Shown: in pieces, positions 49,268 to 57,881 of the stretch | Numbering within the stretch: position 1 is the stretch's first letter | How the letters are laid out: every line of letters begins with the position of its first letter | Assembly (NCBI GenBank): GCA_035574295.1 | Contig: DATLYX010000013.1 | Location: 58,562 to 122,561 of the forward strand | DNA: 64,000 nt | DNA from: PNAI01 sp035574295 | Lineage (GTDB): Bacteria; Pseudomonadota; Alphaproteobacteria; Rhizobiales; Xanthobacteraceae | Reading direction: 5' to 3' | Notes under the pieces: generated by a model | The model's database searches: none | Told to the model about the DNA's origin: nothing | What the model saw: only the letters and a program-made list of their open reading frames with translations | Made by a program: the position numbers and the translations under genes

Positions 49268-50890
49268 ATGGCCGTCCCGCGAAGTTGCCGTGTGCTGATG
49301 GTGTACCCGCGCTTCAATGCGGATTCGTTCTGGAAATTCACCGAAGCCTGCGAACTGGTCAATGCGCGCTATCCGGCCGCGCCGCTCGGATTGATCACGG
49401 TCGCCGCCTTGCTGCCGCGGCACTGGGACGTCCGACTCGTAAACCGCAACACCGAGGAACTCTCCGCAAGCGACATTGCCTGGGCCGACATGGTGATGAC
49501 CGGCGGCATGCTCAATCAGCAGCCGGACGCGCTTGAGGTCGTCGCGCTCGCGCAGGCGCAGGGCAAGCCGGCGGTGGTCGGCGGTCCGGATGCAACCTCA
49601 AGCCCACATATCTACCGCGCCGCCGACTTTCTGGTTCTCGGGGAGGCGGAAGGAGTCATCGACCAGTTCATTGCCGCCTGGAACCGCGGAGAACGCTCGG
49701 GCACTTTCGTCGCGCCCAAATTTCAGATCGACGTCACCAGGAGTCCGCTGCCGCGGTTCGACCTGCTCAAGCTCAATCAGTATCTGTACATCGGCGTGCA
49801 GTATTCGCGCGGCTGTCCTTTTACTTGCGAGTTTTGCGACATCATCGAGCTCTATGGACGCGTGCCGCGCACAAAGACCACGCCGCAGATCCTGGCCGAG
49901 CTCGAGACGCTCTACCGGCTCGGCTATCGCGGGCATGTGGACTTTGTCGACGACAATCTGATCGGCAACAAGAAGGCGCTGAAAATGTTCTTGCCCGAGC
50001 TGCGCGCCTGGCTCGAAGCGCATGATTATCCGTTCGAGTTCTCCACCGAAGCCTCGGTCAACCTGGCCGACGACACCGAGCTCCTGGAAATGATGCGGCA
50101 GGCGAATTTTTTCGCCGTTTTCGTCGGCATCGAAAGTCCCGACCCGGAAACGCTTGTGGCTATGCGCAAGAAGCAGAACACGCGGCGCGACCTGGTACAC
50201 AGCATCCATAAGATCTACGCGGCCGGCATGTTCGTGACCGCGGGTTTCATCGTCGGGTTCGACAGCGAGAAGGTCTCGGTGGCGGAGGCAATGGCGGACT
50301 TCATCGAGGATGCCGCCATCCCGGTCTGCATGGTCGGGTTGCTTTATGCGCTGCCCAACACCCAGCTTACGCGCCGCTTGGAAAAGGAGGGGCGACTGCA
50401 CCCCCACCACGACGTGATGCCGCCGGCGGAGGCCGGCGACCAATGCACGCGCGGGCTCAATTTCGACACGCTGCGACCGCTGCGCGACGTACTGCTCGAT
50501 TACAAGCGCATTCTCGAAGCCGTGTTCGACCCGGCGGCCTATGCCGGCCGGCTCGACCGGCTGGTCGGCATGCTTGACCGGTCAGGCCGCAATCGCGAAT
50601 TGCCGGAAGGCGACGTGCGGCGCAACCTTGCTTCGATCGACACCGTGCAGAAGATCATCAACCGGATGCCCGAAGTGCGGGAGGTGTTCTGGAAATCATT
50701 CATGAATTGCGCGCGGAACAATCCGGCCGCGCTGCGTTATGTCGTCATGCTGATGGCGATGTATCTGCATCTCGGGCCGTTCTCGCGCCACGTCATCGCA
50801 GCGATCGACCGCCGTATCGCGGAGATCGATGGCGGGACAGTTGTCCGACCCGCAGCGGCGCCTGTGACGCAGGCAATTACGGCGGTTTGA
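49268..50890 (+). CDS. B12-binding radical SAM protein with DUF4070
   Basis: A 540-residue class B radical SAM enzyme. The N-terminal cobalamin-binding-like Rossmann domain (about 1-150) has PLGLITVAALLPRHWDVRLVNRN. The SAM-cluster motif is CPFTCEFC (Cys183, Cys187, Cys190), followed by YGRVPRTKTTPQILAELETLYRLGYRG and DFVDDNLIGNKK. The C-terminal part fits DUF4070. Relatives include methylases and hopanoid-related enzymes such as HpnJ-type proteins, but the substrate cannot be read here; no other hopanoid gene is in the window. The start ATG 49268 has GGAGGGG upstream. Confidence 0.88.
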   Translation: MAVPRSCRVLMVYPRFNADSFWKFTEACELVNARYPAAPLGLITVAALLPRHWDVRLVNRNTEELSASDIAWADMVMTGGMLNQQPDALEVVALAQAQGKPAVVGGPDATSSPHIYRAADFLVLGEAEGVIDQFIAAWNRGERSGTFVAPKFQIDVTRSPLPRFDLLKLNQYLYIGVQYSRGCPFTCEFCDIIELYGRVPRTKTTPQILAELETLYRLGYRGHVDFVDDNLIGNKKALKMFLPELRAWLEAHDYPFEFSTEASVNLADDTELLEMMRQANFFAVFVGIESPDPETLVAMRKKQNTRRDLVHSIHKIYAAGMFVTAGFIVGFDSEKVSVAEAMADFIEDAAIPVCMVGLLYALPNTQLTRRLEKEGRLHPHHDVMPPAEAGDQCTRGLNFDTLRPLRDVLLDYKRILEAVFDPAAYAGRLDRLVGMLDRSGRNRELPEGDVRRNLASIDTVQKIINRMPEVREVFWKSFMNCARNNPAALRYVVMLMAMYLHLGPFSRHVIAAIDRRIAEIDGGTVVRPAAAPVTQAITAV

Positions 50891-50951
50891 GCTTGCGCAA
50901 GACGCAACCTTCGCCGATCCTTTCCACATTGCGGAACCGAAGACCCATCGC

Positions 50952-51689
50952 ATGTCGCGTCACGCTCGTCGTTTTTCCCGCAGCGGCCGCGGAATTCCCC
51001 GCCGACGCGCTCTCGCCGGCGCCATGGCCTGCGTGTTCGCCGGTCTGGCACATCGGCGCGGCGCCGCGCAGCACACCGCCGTGGATGTGCAGCTCGTGTT
51101 GGCTGTCGATGCCTCGGGCAGCGTGAGCCAGGAGCGTTTCGAGCTCCAGAAACAAGGGTATGTGGCGGCGTTCCGCCATCCGCAGGTGGTGCGTGCCATC
51201 CGTTCCGGCCGCACGCAGTCGATCGCGGTCACCATGACGCAATGGACCGGGCCGACCATGCAGGTGATTGTCGTGCCGTGGACGCTGGTGCGCGACCAGG
51301 CGTCGGCCGATGCGCTTGCGGAGGCGATCGAGAAGTCGCAGCGGCAGCTCTTCAGCGGCGGGACATCGATCAGCGGCGCCATCGATTTTGGCGTGACGCT
51401 GATGCCGACCGGCCCCTACCGCGGCTTCAAGCAGATCATCGATGTGTCGGGCGACGGCTCCAACAACCGCGGCCGGCCGGTCACCCTCGCCCGCGATGAC
51501 GCAGTGCGCGCGGGCATCACCGTGAACGGCCTGCCCATTCTTGCGCTTGAGCCCAACCTCGACCGCTATTATTTCGACAACGTGATCGGAGGACCGGGCG
51601 CCATCATGGTGCCGGCGGCCAACTACGACGCCTTTGCCCAGGCGATTCTCAAGAAACTCATTATGGAAATTGCCGCGACCGGACGCTGA
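50952..51689 (+). CDS. Secreted DUF1194 (von Willebrand A-like) protein
   Basis: A 245-residue protein with an arginine-rich N-terminus (RRRALAGAMACVFAGLAHRRG), possibly a Tat-type signal, then a VWA-like DUF1194 domain. The metal-ion-dependent adhesion site is VLAVDASGSVSQERF, with the later threonine in FSGGTSISGAIDFG and aspartate in IDVSGDGSNNRGRP. The domain fills the whole mature protein. The function of DUF1194 proteins is not established; a role in protein-protein contacts at the envelope is likely. It lies near, in the same direction as, a secreted DUF1036 protein gene. Confidence 0.87.
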   Translation: MSRHARRFSRSGRGIPRRRALAGAMACVFAGLAHRRGAAQHTAVDVQLVLAVDASGSVSQERFELQKQGYVAAFRHPQVVRAIRSGRTQSIAVTMTQWTGPTMQVIVVPWTLVRDQASADALAEAIEKSQRQLFSGGTSISGAIDFGVTLMPTGPYRGFKQIIDVSGDGSNNRGRPVTLARDDAVRAGITVNGLPILALEPNLDRYYFDNVIGGPGAIMVPAANYDAFAQAILKKLIMEIAATGR

Positions 51690-51780
51690 CGCCCCAAGAT
51701 CTCCGGCAACGCCGGCTCTTGCCGAAGCCCGTGGTTCGATTCATGCCTAAGGCGGCAAGCGATTCGGCGGGGCTTGACGC

Positions 51781-52800
51781 ATGAGTGCTAAGATTCGCAA
51801 ACCGCTTCTTCGACTGGTGACGCAAGCCGCAGGCTTGGTCGCGGCGATCCTGCCGCTCGGCACCGCAGCGCATGCCGACCTCCAGCTCTGCAACCGCATG
51901 AGCTACGTGGTGCAGGCCGCGGTGGGTCTGGAGGACAAGGGCGCGGTGACGACCCGCGGCTGGTTCCGCATCGATCCCGGGCAGTGCCGGACCGTGCTGC
52001 AGGGCGACGCCGGAGCGGACGCCTACTACCTGCACGCGCGCACGCTGCCGCTGTACGGCGCTGCGCCCCTGCCGCAGGCAGGCCATGTGGACCTTTGCGT
52101 TGCGGAGCACGATTTCACGATTGCACAGGCGCGCCGTTGCGCCCGCCCGGGTGAGCGGCTCGCACGCTTTACCGCGGTCAGACCGAGCGCGGTGGAGCAG
52201 GGATTCTCGGCGAGTTTCGCCGAGGACGCGGAATACACCGGCGAGCAGGCGCGCGACGCCGGCATCCAGCGGCTTTTGGTGATCGCCGGCTACGACGCAA
52301 CCCCCATCGACGGCGTGCGCGGTCCCAAGTTCGATGCGGCGCTCGTTCAGTTCCTGCAGGACAACAAGCTGCCACCCACCGCGGCCGGGCGCAGCGATTT
52401 TTTTGACGTCTTGATTGCGGCGGCGCGACGGCCGGAGGGTGCCGGGTTCGCCTGGTGCAACGACACGGCCTATCCGGTGATGGCTGCGATCGGGTTCGAC
52501 GACAACGGCGCGGTGACGACGCGCGGCTGGTATCGCGTCGCCCCGGGCGCCTGCGTGCGGCCGGAGCTCCCCGGCCGACTCAAGCGCATCTACAGTTTTG
52601 CCGAAGCGGTGGACACCGACGGAAACACGCTAAAATCGAACGATCGGCCGCTGCGCTGGGGCGGCAACGAGGTCCTGTGCACGCGGCAAACGAGGTTTGA
52701 ATTGTCCGATCAGAGGGATTGCAAGCTGAAGGGTCTCAACCCCGCCGGATTCGCCGTCATCGAGCTCGGCAGCGGCGGAACGACAGTGCGGTTCAAGTGA
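51781..52800 (+). CDS. Secreted protein with two DUF1036 domains
   Basis: A 339-residue protein with signal peptide (LRLVTQAAGLVAAILPLGTAAHA) and two copies of DUF1036. The first reads LQLCNRMSYVVQAAVGLEDKGAVTTRGWFRIDPGQC and the second, about 190 residues later, FAWCNDTAYPVMAAIGFDDNGAVTTRGWYRVAPGAC. Between them is a helical stretch, QRLLVIAGYDATPIDGVRGPKFDAALVQFLQDN, that looks like a peptidoglycan-binding repeat (PG_binding_1 type). Most DUF1036 proteins have one copy. A role at the cell wall is plausible but unproven. The HAD gene starts at a GTG overlapping its stop. Confidence 0.88.
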   Translation: MSAKIRKPLLRLVTQAAGLVAAILPLGTAAHADLQLCNRMSYVVQAAVGLEDKGAVTTRGWFRIDPGQCRTVLQGDAGADAYYLHARTLPLYGAAPLPQAGHVDLCVAEHDFTIAQARRCARPGERLARFTAVRPSAVEQGFSASFAEDAEYTGEQARDAGIQRLLVIAGYDATPIDGVRGPKFDAALVQFLQDNKLPPTAAGRSDFFDVLIAAARRPEGAGFAWCNDTAYPVMAAIGFDDNGAVTTRGWYRVAPGACVRPELPGRLKRIYSFAEAVDTDGNTLKSNDRPLRWGGNEVLCTRQTRFELSDQRDCKLKGLNPAGFAVIELGSGGTTVRFK

Positions 52801-53504
52801 AAAGCAGACGTGCAGCGCGCAGCTTCGATGCGGTCGAGACCTGGGTGTTCGATCTCGACAACACGCTCTATCCGCATCATCTCAACCTGTGGCAGCAGGT
52901 GGACGAGCGTATCCGCGACTTCATCGTGCAGTTTCTGCGCGTGACCAAGGAAGAGGCCTTTCGCGTGCAGAAGGATTATTACCGCCGCTACGGCACCACC
53001 ATGCGCGGCCTGATGACCGAACACGGCCTCAAACCGGACGGCTTCCTTGAAATGGTGCACGAGATCGACCATTCGCCGCTGGCGCCCAACCCCACGCTCG
53101 GCGCGGCGATCGGGACATTGCCGGGGCGGAAATTGATCATGACGAACGGCACGCGAAAACACGCCGAGACCGTGCTGCAGCGGCTGCAAATCGAGCAGCA
53201 TTTCGACGATGTGTTCGATATCGCCGCGGCCGATCTTGAGCCGAAGCCGCTGCCGCAGGTGTATGACCGGTTTCTCGCCCGCCATGGCGTCGACCCGGCG
53301 CGTGCCGCCATGTTCGAGGATCTCGCGCGCAACCTGGAAGTGCCGCATCTGTTGGGCATGACCACGGTGCTGGTGGTGCCGGAGGGCACGCGCGAGGTGT
53401 TTCGCGAAGACTGGGAGCTGGAAGGCCGCGAAGCGCCCCACGTCGATCACGTGACCGACGACCTCGCCGGTTTTCTGAAACGCATCGGCGCAAGGCGCGC
53501 TTGA
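52797..53504 (+). CDS. HAD-family pyrimidine 5'-nucleotidase-like phosphatase
   Basis: A 235-residue haloacid dehalogenase-superfamily hydrolase of the Sdt1/YjjG-like pyrimidine 5'-nucleotidase group. The nucleophile and acid are Asp19 and Asp21 in WVFDLDNTLYP, motif II is in LIMTNGTRKHAE, motif III lysine is in DLEPKPLPQVYDR, and motif IV is MFEDLARNLEVP. The GTG at 52797 overlaps the DUF1036 stop codon (GTGA). This gene commonly stands just ahead of dapD in Hyphomicrobiales, as here (33-base gap). Confidence 0.92.
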   Translation: MKSRRAARSFDAVETWVFDLDNTLYPHHLNLWQQVDERIRDFIVQFLRVTKEEAFRVQKDYYRRYGTTMRGLMTEHGLKPDGFLEMVHEIDHSPLAPNPTLGAAIGTLPGRKLIMTNGTRKHAETVLQRLQIEQHFDDVFDIAAADLEPKPLPQVYDRFLARHGVDPARAAMFEDLARNLEVPHLLGMTTVLVVPEGTREVFREDWELEGREAPHVDHVTDDLAGFLKRIGARRA

Positions 53505-53537
53505 CTTCGACCAAAAGCCAACCGACAAACGTGCGCC

Positions 53538-54383
53538 ATGTCCCACGCCGAGCTTGCCAGAACGATCGACGACGCCTTCGAAAAGCGCGACGCCATCAGC
53601 CCCACGACCACAGGCGCGGTGCGCGATGCGGTGGAGGCGGCCCTGGATCTGCTCGACCGCGGCGTCCTGCGCGTTGCCGAAAAGCTGCCGGACAATTCCT
53701 GGCACGTCAATCAGTGGCTCAAAAAGGCGGTGCTCCTGTCGTTCCGGCTCAACGACATGACCGTCATCCCCGGCGGCCCGGGCAAGGCCGTCTGGTGGGA
53801 CAAAGTGGCGTCGAAATTCGACGGCTGGGGCGAGAACCGTTTCCGGGCCGCGGGATTTCGCGCCGTCCCCGGCGCCATCGTGCGCCGCTCGGCCTACATT
53901 GCGCCGGGCGTGGTGCTGATGCCCTCCTTCGTCAACCTCGGCGCCTATGTGGACTCCGGCACCATGGTGGACACCTGGGCGACGGTCGGCTCCTGTGCGC
54001 AGATCGGCAAGAACTGCCACATCTCGGGCGGCGCCGGCATCGGCGGCGTGCTCGAGCCGTTGCAGGCGGGTCCGGTGGTGATCGAGGACAATTGCTTCAT
54101 CGGCGCGCGGGCGGAAGTGGCGGAAGGCGTGATCGTGCGCGAGGGTTCGGTCCTGTCGATGGGGGTCTATCTCGGCGCCTCCACCAAAATCGTCGATCGC
54201 GAGAGCGGAAAAATTTTGCAAGGTGAGGTGCCGCCCTACTCCGTCGTGGTGCCGGGCACGTTGTCCGGAAAGCCGATGCCGAACGGGCAGCCGGGGCCCG
54301 GTCTCTATTGCGCCGTCATCGTCAAGCGGGTCGACGAGAAGACCCGCGCCAAGACCAGCATCAATGAACTGCTGCGGGACTGA
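53538..54383 (+). CDS. dapD: 2,3,4,5-tetrahydropyridine-2,6-dicarboxylate N-succinyltransferase
   Basis: The 281-residue DapD of the succinylase branch of lysine and diaminopimelate synthesis. It transfers succinyl from succinyl-CoA to tetrahydrodipicolinate. The helical N-terminal domain (HAELARTIDDAFEKRDAISPTTTGAVRDAV) is followed by the left-handed beta-helix with hexapeptide repeats (about 100-230), including VLMPSFVNLGAYVDSGTMVDTWATVGSCAQIGKNCHISGGAGIGGVLEPLQ. Length and order are normal. dapE follows after 91 bases. Confidence 0.98.
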   Translation: MSHAELARTIDDAFEKRDAISPTTTGAVRDAVEAALDLLDRGVLRVAEKLPDNSWHVNQWLKKAVLLSFRLNDMTVIPGGPGKAVWWDKVASKFDGWGENRFRAAGFRAVPGAIVRRSAYIAPGVVLMPSFVNLGAYVDSGTMVDTWATVGSCAQIGKNCHISGGAGIGGVLEPLQAGPVVIEDNCFIGARAEVAEGVIVREGSVLSMGVYLGASTKIVDRESGKILQGEVPPYSVVVPGTLSGKPMPNGQPGPGLYCAVIVKRVDEKTRAKTSINELLRD

Positions 54384-54474
54384 ACGAGAGCAACGGGCGC
54401 CTGATCGGTTGGATTTGAAAACAACGGCCCCCGCGCGATTGACGCCATTGTCCGCTGACCGATAAAGCCCAGGC

Positions 54475-55638
54475 ATGAACAAAGCCGCCGACCCCGTCGT
54501 CATCGCCCGCGATCTCGTGCGCTGCCCTTCGGTGACCCCGACCGAAGGCGGCGCGCTCGACTATTTGGAGAGCCTCTTGAAGGCCTCAGGCTTCGAAGTC
54601 CACCGCGTGACATTTGCGGAACCCGGTACCGATCCGGTGGAGAATTTTTATGCCCGGATCGGCAGCGAGCGGCCCAATCTCTTGTTCGCAGGCCACACCG
54701 ACGTCGTGCCGCCGGGCGAATTGCCCTGGTCGCATCCGCCGTTTTCCGGCGATATTGCCGGCGGCGAGCTATTTGGCCGCGGCGCGGTGGACATGAAAGG
54801 GGCGCTCGCCTGCGCGGTCGCTGCCGCGCTCGACTATCTGAAAGCCAACGGCGGTAAGCCGAAGGGCTCGATCTCGTTCCTGATCACCGGCGACGAGGAA
54901 GGAATCGCCGTGAACGGCACGGTAAAGCTGCTCAAATGGGCGGCCGATCGCGGCGAGAAATTCGATCACTGCATCCTGGGCGAGCCGAGCAACCAGGCGG
55001 AGCTCGGCGACACCATAAAACTCGGCCGGCGCGGCTCGCAGAACGGCACGCTGATCGTCACCGGCAAGCAGGGCCACGTGGCCTACCCGGAGCGGGCGGA
55101 AAACCCCATCCGCGGTCTCATCACGCTGATCGAGGCGCTGCAATCCACCCCGCTCGACCAGGGCAGCGAGCGCTTTGCGCCCTCGCACCTTGAGTTCACC
55201 TCCGTGGACGTGGGCAACCGCACGGTCAACCTCATTCCCGGCGAGGCGCGGGCGCGCTTCAACATTCGTTACAACGATTGCCACAGCCGCGTGTCGCTGA
55301 AAGCGCTGATTGAAAGACGCGCGGCGGAGGCAGCAGCGGGCCGCATCCGCTGGCGCATCGAATGGGAGCCGTCGAATGCCGACGTGTTCTCGTCGCCGCC
55401 AAGCCCGTTCACCGACCTCGTTATTGATGCCATCAAGGCGGTGACCGGCCGGACGCCGACGCTGTCCACGAGCGGCGGCACTTCGGACGCGCGTTTCATC
55501 AAGGACTATTGTCCGGTGGTGGAGTTCGGTCTCGTGGGCGCCACCATGCACCAGACCGACGAGCGCGTTCCGCTCTCCGATCTTGCGGCGCTCAGCGAAA
55601 TCTATCGGCGCATCTTGGACGCATATTTCAAACCGTGA
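54475..55638 (+). CDS. dapE: Succinyl-diaminopimelate desuccinylase
   Basis: A 387-residue di-zinc M20 peptidase-family enzyme that removes succinate from N-succinyl-LL-diaminopimelate. Metal ligands and catalytic residues are visible in FAGHTDVVPPGE (His), GRGAVDMKGALAC (bridging Asp), LITGDEEGIAVNGT (Glu pair), CILGEPSNQ and near the end in VGATMHQTDERVPLSDL (His). The dimerisation domain starts at KLGRRGSQNGTLIVTGKQGHVAYP. It has the GEPSN that sets DapE apart from the related ArgE. Confidence 0.97.
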   Translation: MNKAADPVVIARDLVRCPSVTPTEGGALDYLESLLKASGFEVHRVTFAEPGTDPVENFYARIGSERPNLLFAGHTDVVPPGELPWSHPPFSGDIAGGELFGRGAVDMKGALACAVAAALDYLKANGGKPKGSISFLITGDEEGIAVNGTVKLLKWAADRGEKFDHCILGEPSNQAELGDTIKLGRRGSQNGTLIVTGKQGHVAYPERAENPIRGLITLIEALQSTPLDQGSERFAPSHLEFTSVDVGNRTVNLIPGEARARFNIRYNDCHSRVSLKALIERRAAEAAAGRIRWRIEWEPSNADVFSSPPSPFTDLVIDAIKAVTGRTPTLSTSGGTSDARFIKDYCPVVEFGLVGATMHQTDERVPLSDLAALSEIYRRILDAYFKP

Positions 55639-55739
55639 GCATATCGTCTTCGTCTTATTAAGGTTATTCGCGCTTTCGCCGCGACCTCGACGAAGCGGAA
55701 CGCGCCGCTGCGCGTTGACGGACCGGAAATCGCCACAAT

Positions 55740-56255
55740 GTGGGTCTTCAACCGACCCGGGTGGGTCGTCATTCGGGGACGTCATTGCGCGTCGGCGTTT
55801 GCATTGTTGTGCTGGTGAGCGTTCTGCTCGGCGCGCGAACAGGCGGCGCGCAAAGTGTGGATCTCGGCGCAAAGCCGACCGAGAAACCGCTCAGCCGGGG
55901 CTTCCAATGGTTCTTTGCCAACGTGAAGCGCCCCGATCTGCCGTGCGCAGGCGAGCTTGTGGTGGCGACATGGTACGCCTCTGGCAAGCGGACGGCCAAC
56001 GGTCAGGCGTTCAATCCCGATGGGCTCACCGCTGCGCATCGCACGCTGCCGTTCGGGTCGCGCGTGCGGGTGATCAATCCGCACAGCGGAAAAGCCGTCA
56101 CCGTGGTGATCAACGATCGGGGACCGTTCGTGAAAGGTGTCACGCTCGACCTTGCGCGCGGCGCCGCGCGCGTCATCGGCATGCATTCGACGCAGTGGGT
56201 CTGCATGTCGCAGTTGGTGCACGAGCCCTTGGCGCTCGGGGCCAGCGCGGACTGA
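55740..56255 (+). CDS. RlpA-like double-psi beta-barrel secreted protein
   Basis: A protein of about 171 residues with a membrane-targeting segment (RVGVCIVVLVSVLLGARTGGAQ) and a C-terminal double-psi beta-barrel of the RlpA family: ATWYASGKRTANGQAFNPDGLTAAHRTLPFGSRVRVINPHSGKAVTVVINDRGPF. RlpA proteins bind or cleave denuded peptidoglycan glycan strands. Here the conserved Asp in NDRGPF and the TAAHRTLPFG stretch are present, but there is no lipobox and no SPOR domain. The GTG at 55740 is the longest start; a TTG at 55785 has GGGGAC closer in front and would start just before the signal peptide. Confidence 0.8.
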   Translation: MGLQPTRVGRHSGTSLRVGVCIVVLVSVLLGARTGGAQSVDLGAKPTEKPLSRGFQWFFANVKRPDLPCAGELVVATWYASGKRTANGQAFNPDGLTAAHRTLPFGSRVRVINPHSGKAVTVVINDRGPFVKGVTLDLARGAARVIGMHSTQWVCMSQLVHEPLALGASAD

Positions 56256-56340
56256 TACCGATATTCGGCTGAACCGTTCGCGCTTGTCGCGGGCATCCAC
56301 GTCCTGAAAGCCGCCCACGGACAAAGCGGAACACAGCTAC

Positions 56341-57081
56341 CTACTCATAATCCACCCGCACAAGATAAAGTCCCTCGGCCGGCGCGACCGGACCGCAAGC
56401 CGTGCGGTCGCGCGCCTCAAGGGCGCGCAAGAGGTCCTCGATAGTCCATTTCCCCTCGCCGACCAGCACCAGCGAACCCACCATGGAGCGCACCTGATGC
56501 TGCAGGAATGAGCGCGCCGCCGCGACGATGCGGATCTCCTCGCCCGAACGCGTCACATCGAGCCGGTCAAGCGTTTTGACCGGCGATTTTGCCTGGCAGC
56601 TTGCGGCGCGGAAGGTGGTGAAGTCGTGCCGGCCCACCAGGCGTTGCGCAGCTTCATGCATGGTTGCGGAATCGAGCGGACGCGGACACCGCCAGGCACG
56701 GTTGCGATCGAGCGCAAGATCGGCACGCCGGTTGACGATGCGATAAAGGTAATGCCGCCGCGTGGCGGAGAAACGGGCATCAAAACTGTCGGCCACTCTC
56801 TCCGCCGCGATCACCGCGATCGGATGCGGCCGCAGATGCGCGTTGAGCGCGTCGCAAATAGTGTCGGGGTCGCGCTCGCGGGAAAGATCGAAATGCGCCA
56901 CCTGTCCGAGCGCATGCACGCCGGCATCGGTGCGGCCGGCGCCCTGCACCGCCACCGTCTCGCCGGTGAAGGCGGCGATGGCGGCGACCAGCAGCCCCTG
57001 CACCGAGGGGCCGTTGTCCTGCACCTGCCAGCCGACGAAGGGGGTGCCGTCGTATTCGACGGTGATCCGATAGCGCGGCAC
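56341..57081 (-). CDS. truA: tRNA pseudouridine synthase A
   Basis: TruA makes pseudouridine at positions 38-40 of the tRNA anticodon stem. The 246-residue protein has the catalytic Asp52 in GAGRTDAGVHALGQV and the other family marks YRITVEYDGTPFVGWQ, FDARFSATRRHYLYRI, HDFTTFRA and FLQHQVRSMVGSLVLVGEGKW. The start is a GTG at 57081. It usually closes the dapD-dapE run in this order of bacteria; here it is read on the opposite strand, with an RlpA-like gene between. Confidence 0.97.
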   Translation of the reverse strand: MPRYRITVEYDGTPFVGWQVQDNGPSVQGLLVAAIAAFTGETVAVQGAGRTDAGVHALGQVAHFDLSRERDPDTICDALNAHLRPHPIAVIAAERVADSFDARFSATRRHYLYRIVNRRADLALDRNRAWRCPRPLDSATMHEAAQRLVGRHDFTTFRAASCQAKSPVKTLDRLDVTRSGEEIRIVAAARSFLQHQVRSMVGSLVLVGEGKWTIEDLLRALEARDRTACGPVAPAEGLYLVRVDYE

Positions 57082-57146
57082 GTTTGATCCATCTCAAATC
57101 GGGTCAACCCCTGTCTTCTAGACTTCCCTGCAAAGCGGAGGAAGTC

Positions 57147-57659
57147 ATGAAGCAACAGTTCAAGCGGCAAATCGTCGAGCTTCTGAACGCCCACAGGATC
57201 ATGACGATTGCGACCAACCGGCCGGACGGCTGGCCGCAGGCCACCGTGGTCGGCTACGCCAACGACGGCCTGATCATCTATTGCCTGGTCGCGCGCGACA
57301 GCCAGAAGTTCGCCAATATCTCGCGCGACCCGCGGGTATCCATCGCCATCGCCAACGACTACCCGCAGCCGCTGCAGATCAAGGGATTGTCGCTTGCCGG
57401 CCGGGCGGTGGAAGCCTCCGATCCGGGCGAGATCGACCACGTCATGGCCATTCTGTTGCGCCGCTATCCCGAATACAAAGTGATGCCGCGGCCCAATCCC
57501 GCGGCGGTGCCGATGCTGCGGATCACGCCCGAGATCGTGTCGATCCTCGACTACTCTAAGGGCTTCGGGCACACCGACCTGGTCCGCGTCACGGAAAGCG
57601 ACCTTGCCGAGTACATCGAGTCGCGCCGGCACAACTGGGCAGGGTATCGCGCGGCGTGA
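57147..57659 (+). CDS. Pyridoxamine 5'-phosphate oxidase-family flavin-binding protein
   Basis: A 170-residue split-barrel protein of the PNPOx-like family, starting at an ATG preceded by GGAGGAAG. The FMN-binding barrel reads MTIATNRPDGWPQATVVGYANDGLIIYCLVARDSQKFANISRDPRVSIAIAND, then LQIKGLSLAGRAVEA. The family holds FMN- or F420-binding reductases and haem or dye-degrading enzymes. The substrate is open. It is divergent from truA by about 65 bases. Confidence 0.85.
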   Translation: MKQQFKRQIVELLNAHRIMTIATNRPDGWPQATVVGYANDGLIIYCLVARDSQKFANISRDPRVSIAIANDYPQPLQIKGLSLAGRAVEASDPGEIDHVMAILLRRYPEYKVMPRPNPAAVPMLRITPEIVSILDYSKGFGHTDLVRVTESDLAEYIESRRHNWAGYRAA

Positions 57660-57881
57660 CCCTTCAGGACATCTTGGCCGCTTTGACTGGCTGTTGAAAA
57701 ACAGCCTCGACGGCAAGGGCTGATCGCGATTCTGATATCTTAAGAATACGCCTCAAAGAATAGCCCGCGTCTTTTGGAACGAAGCCGTGAGCAATCCCCC
57801 GGACGGCGACATCGGCTTCTGTCTCTTTCTCTCTCGGAACGACCTGCAAATCGCAAAAGCAATGAGTTTCCCGCAGCCTGT

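Noticed and set aside
57660..57881. The 222-base gap between the PNPOx-like and PfkB genes, examined for an RNA gene
   Set aside because: No cloverleaf, strong hairpin or conserved RNA motif was seen.
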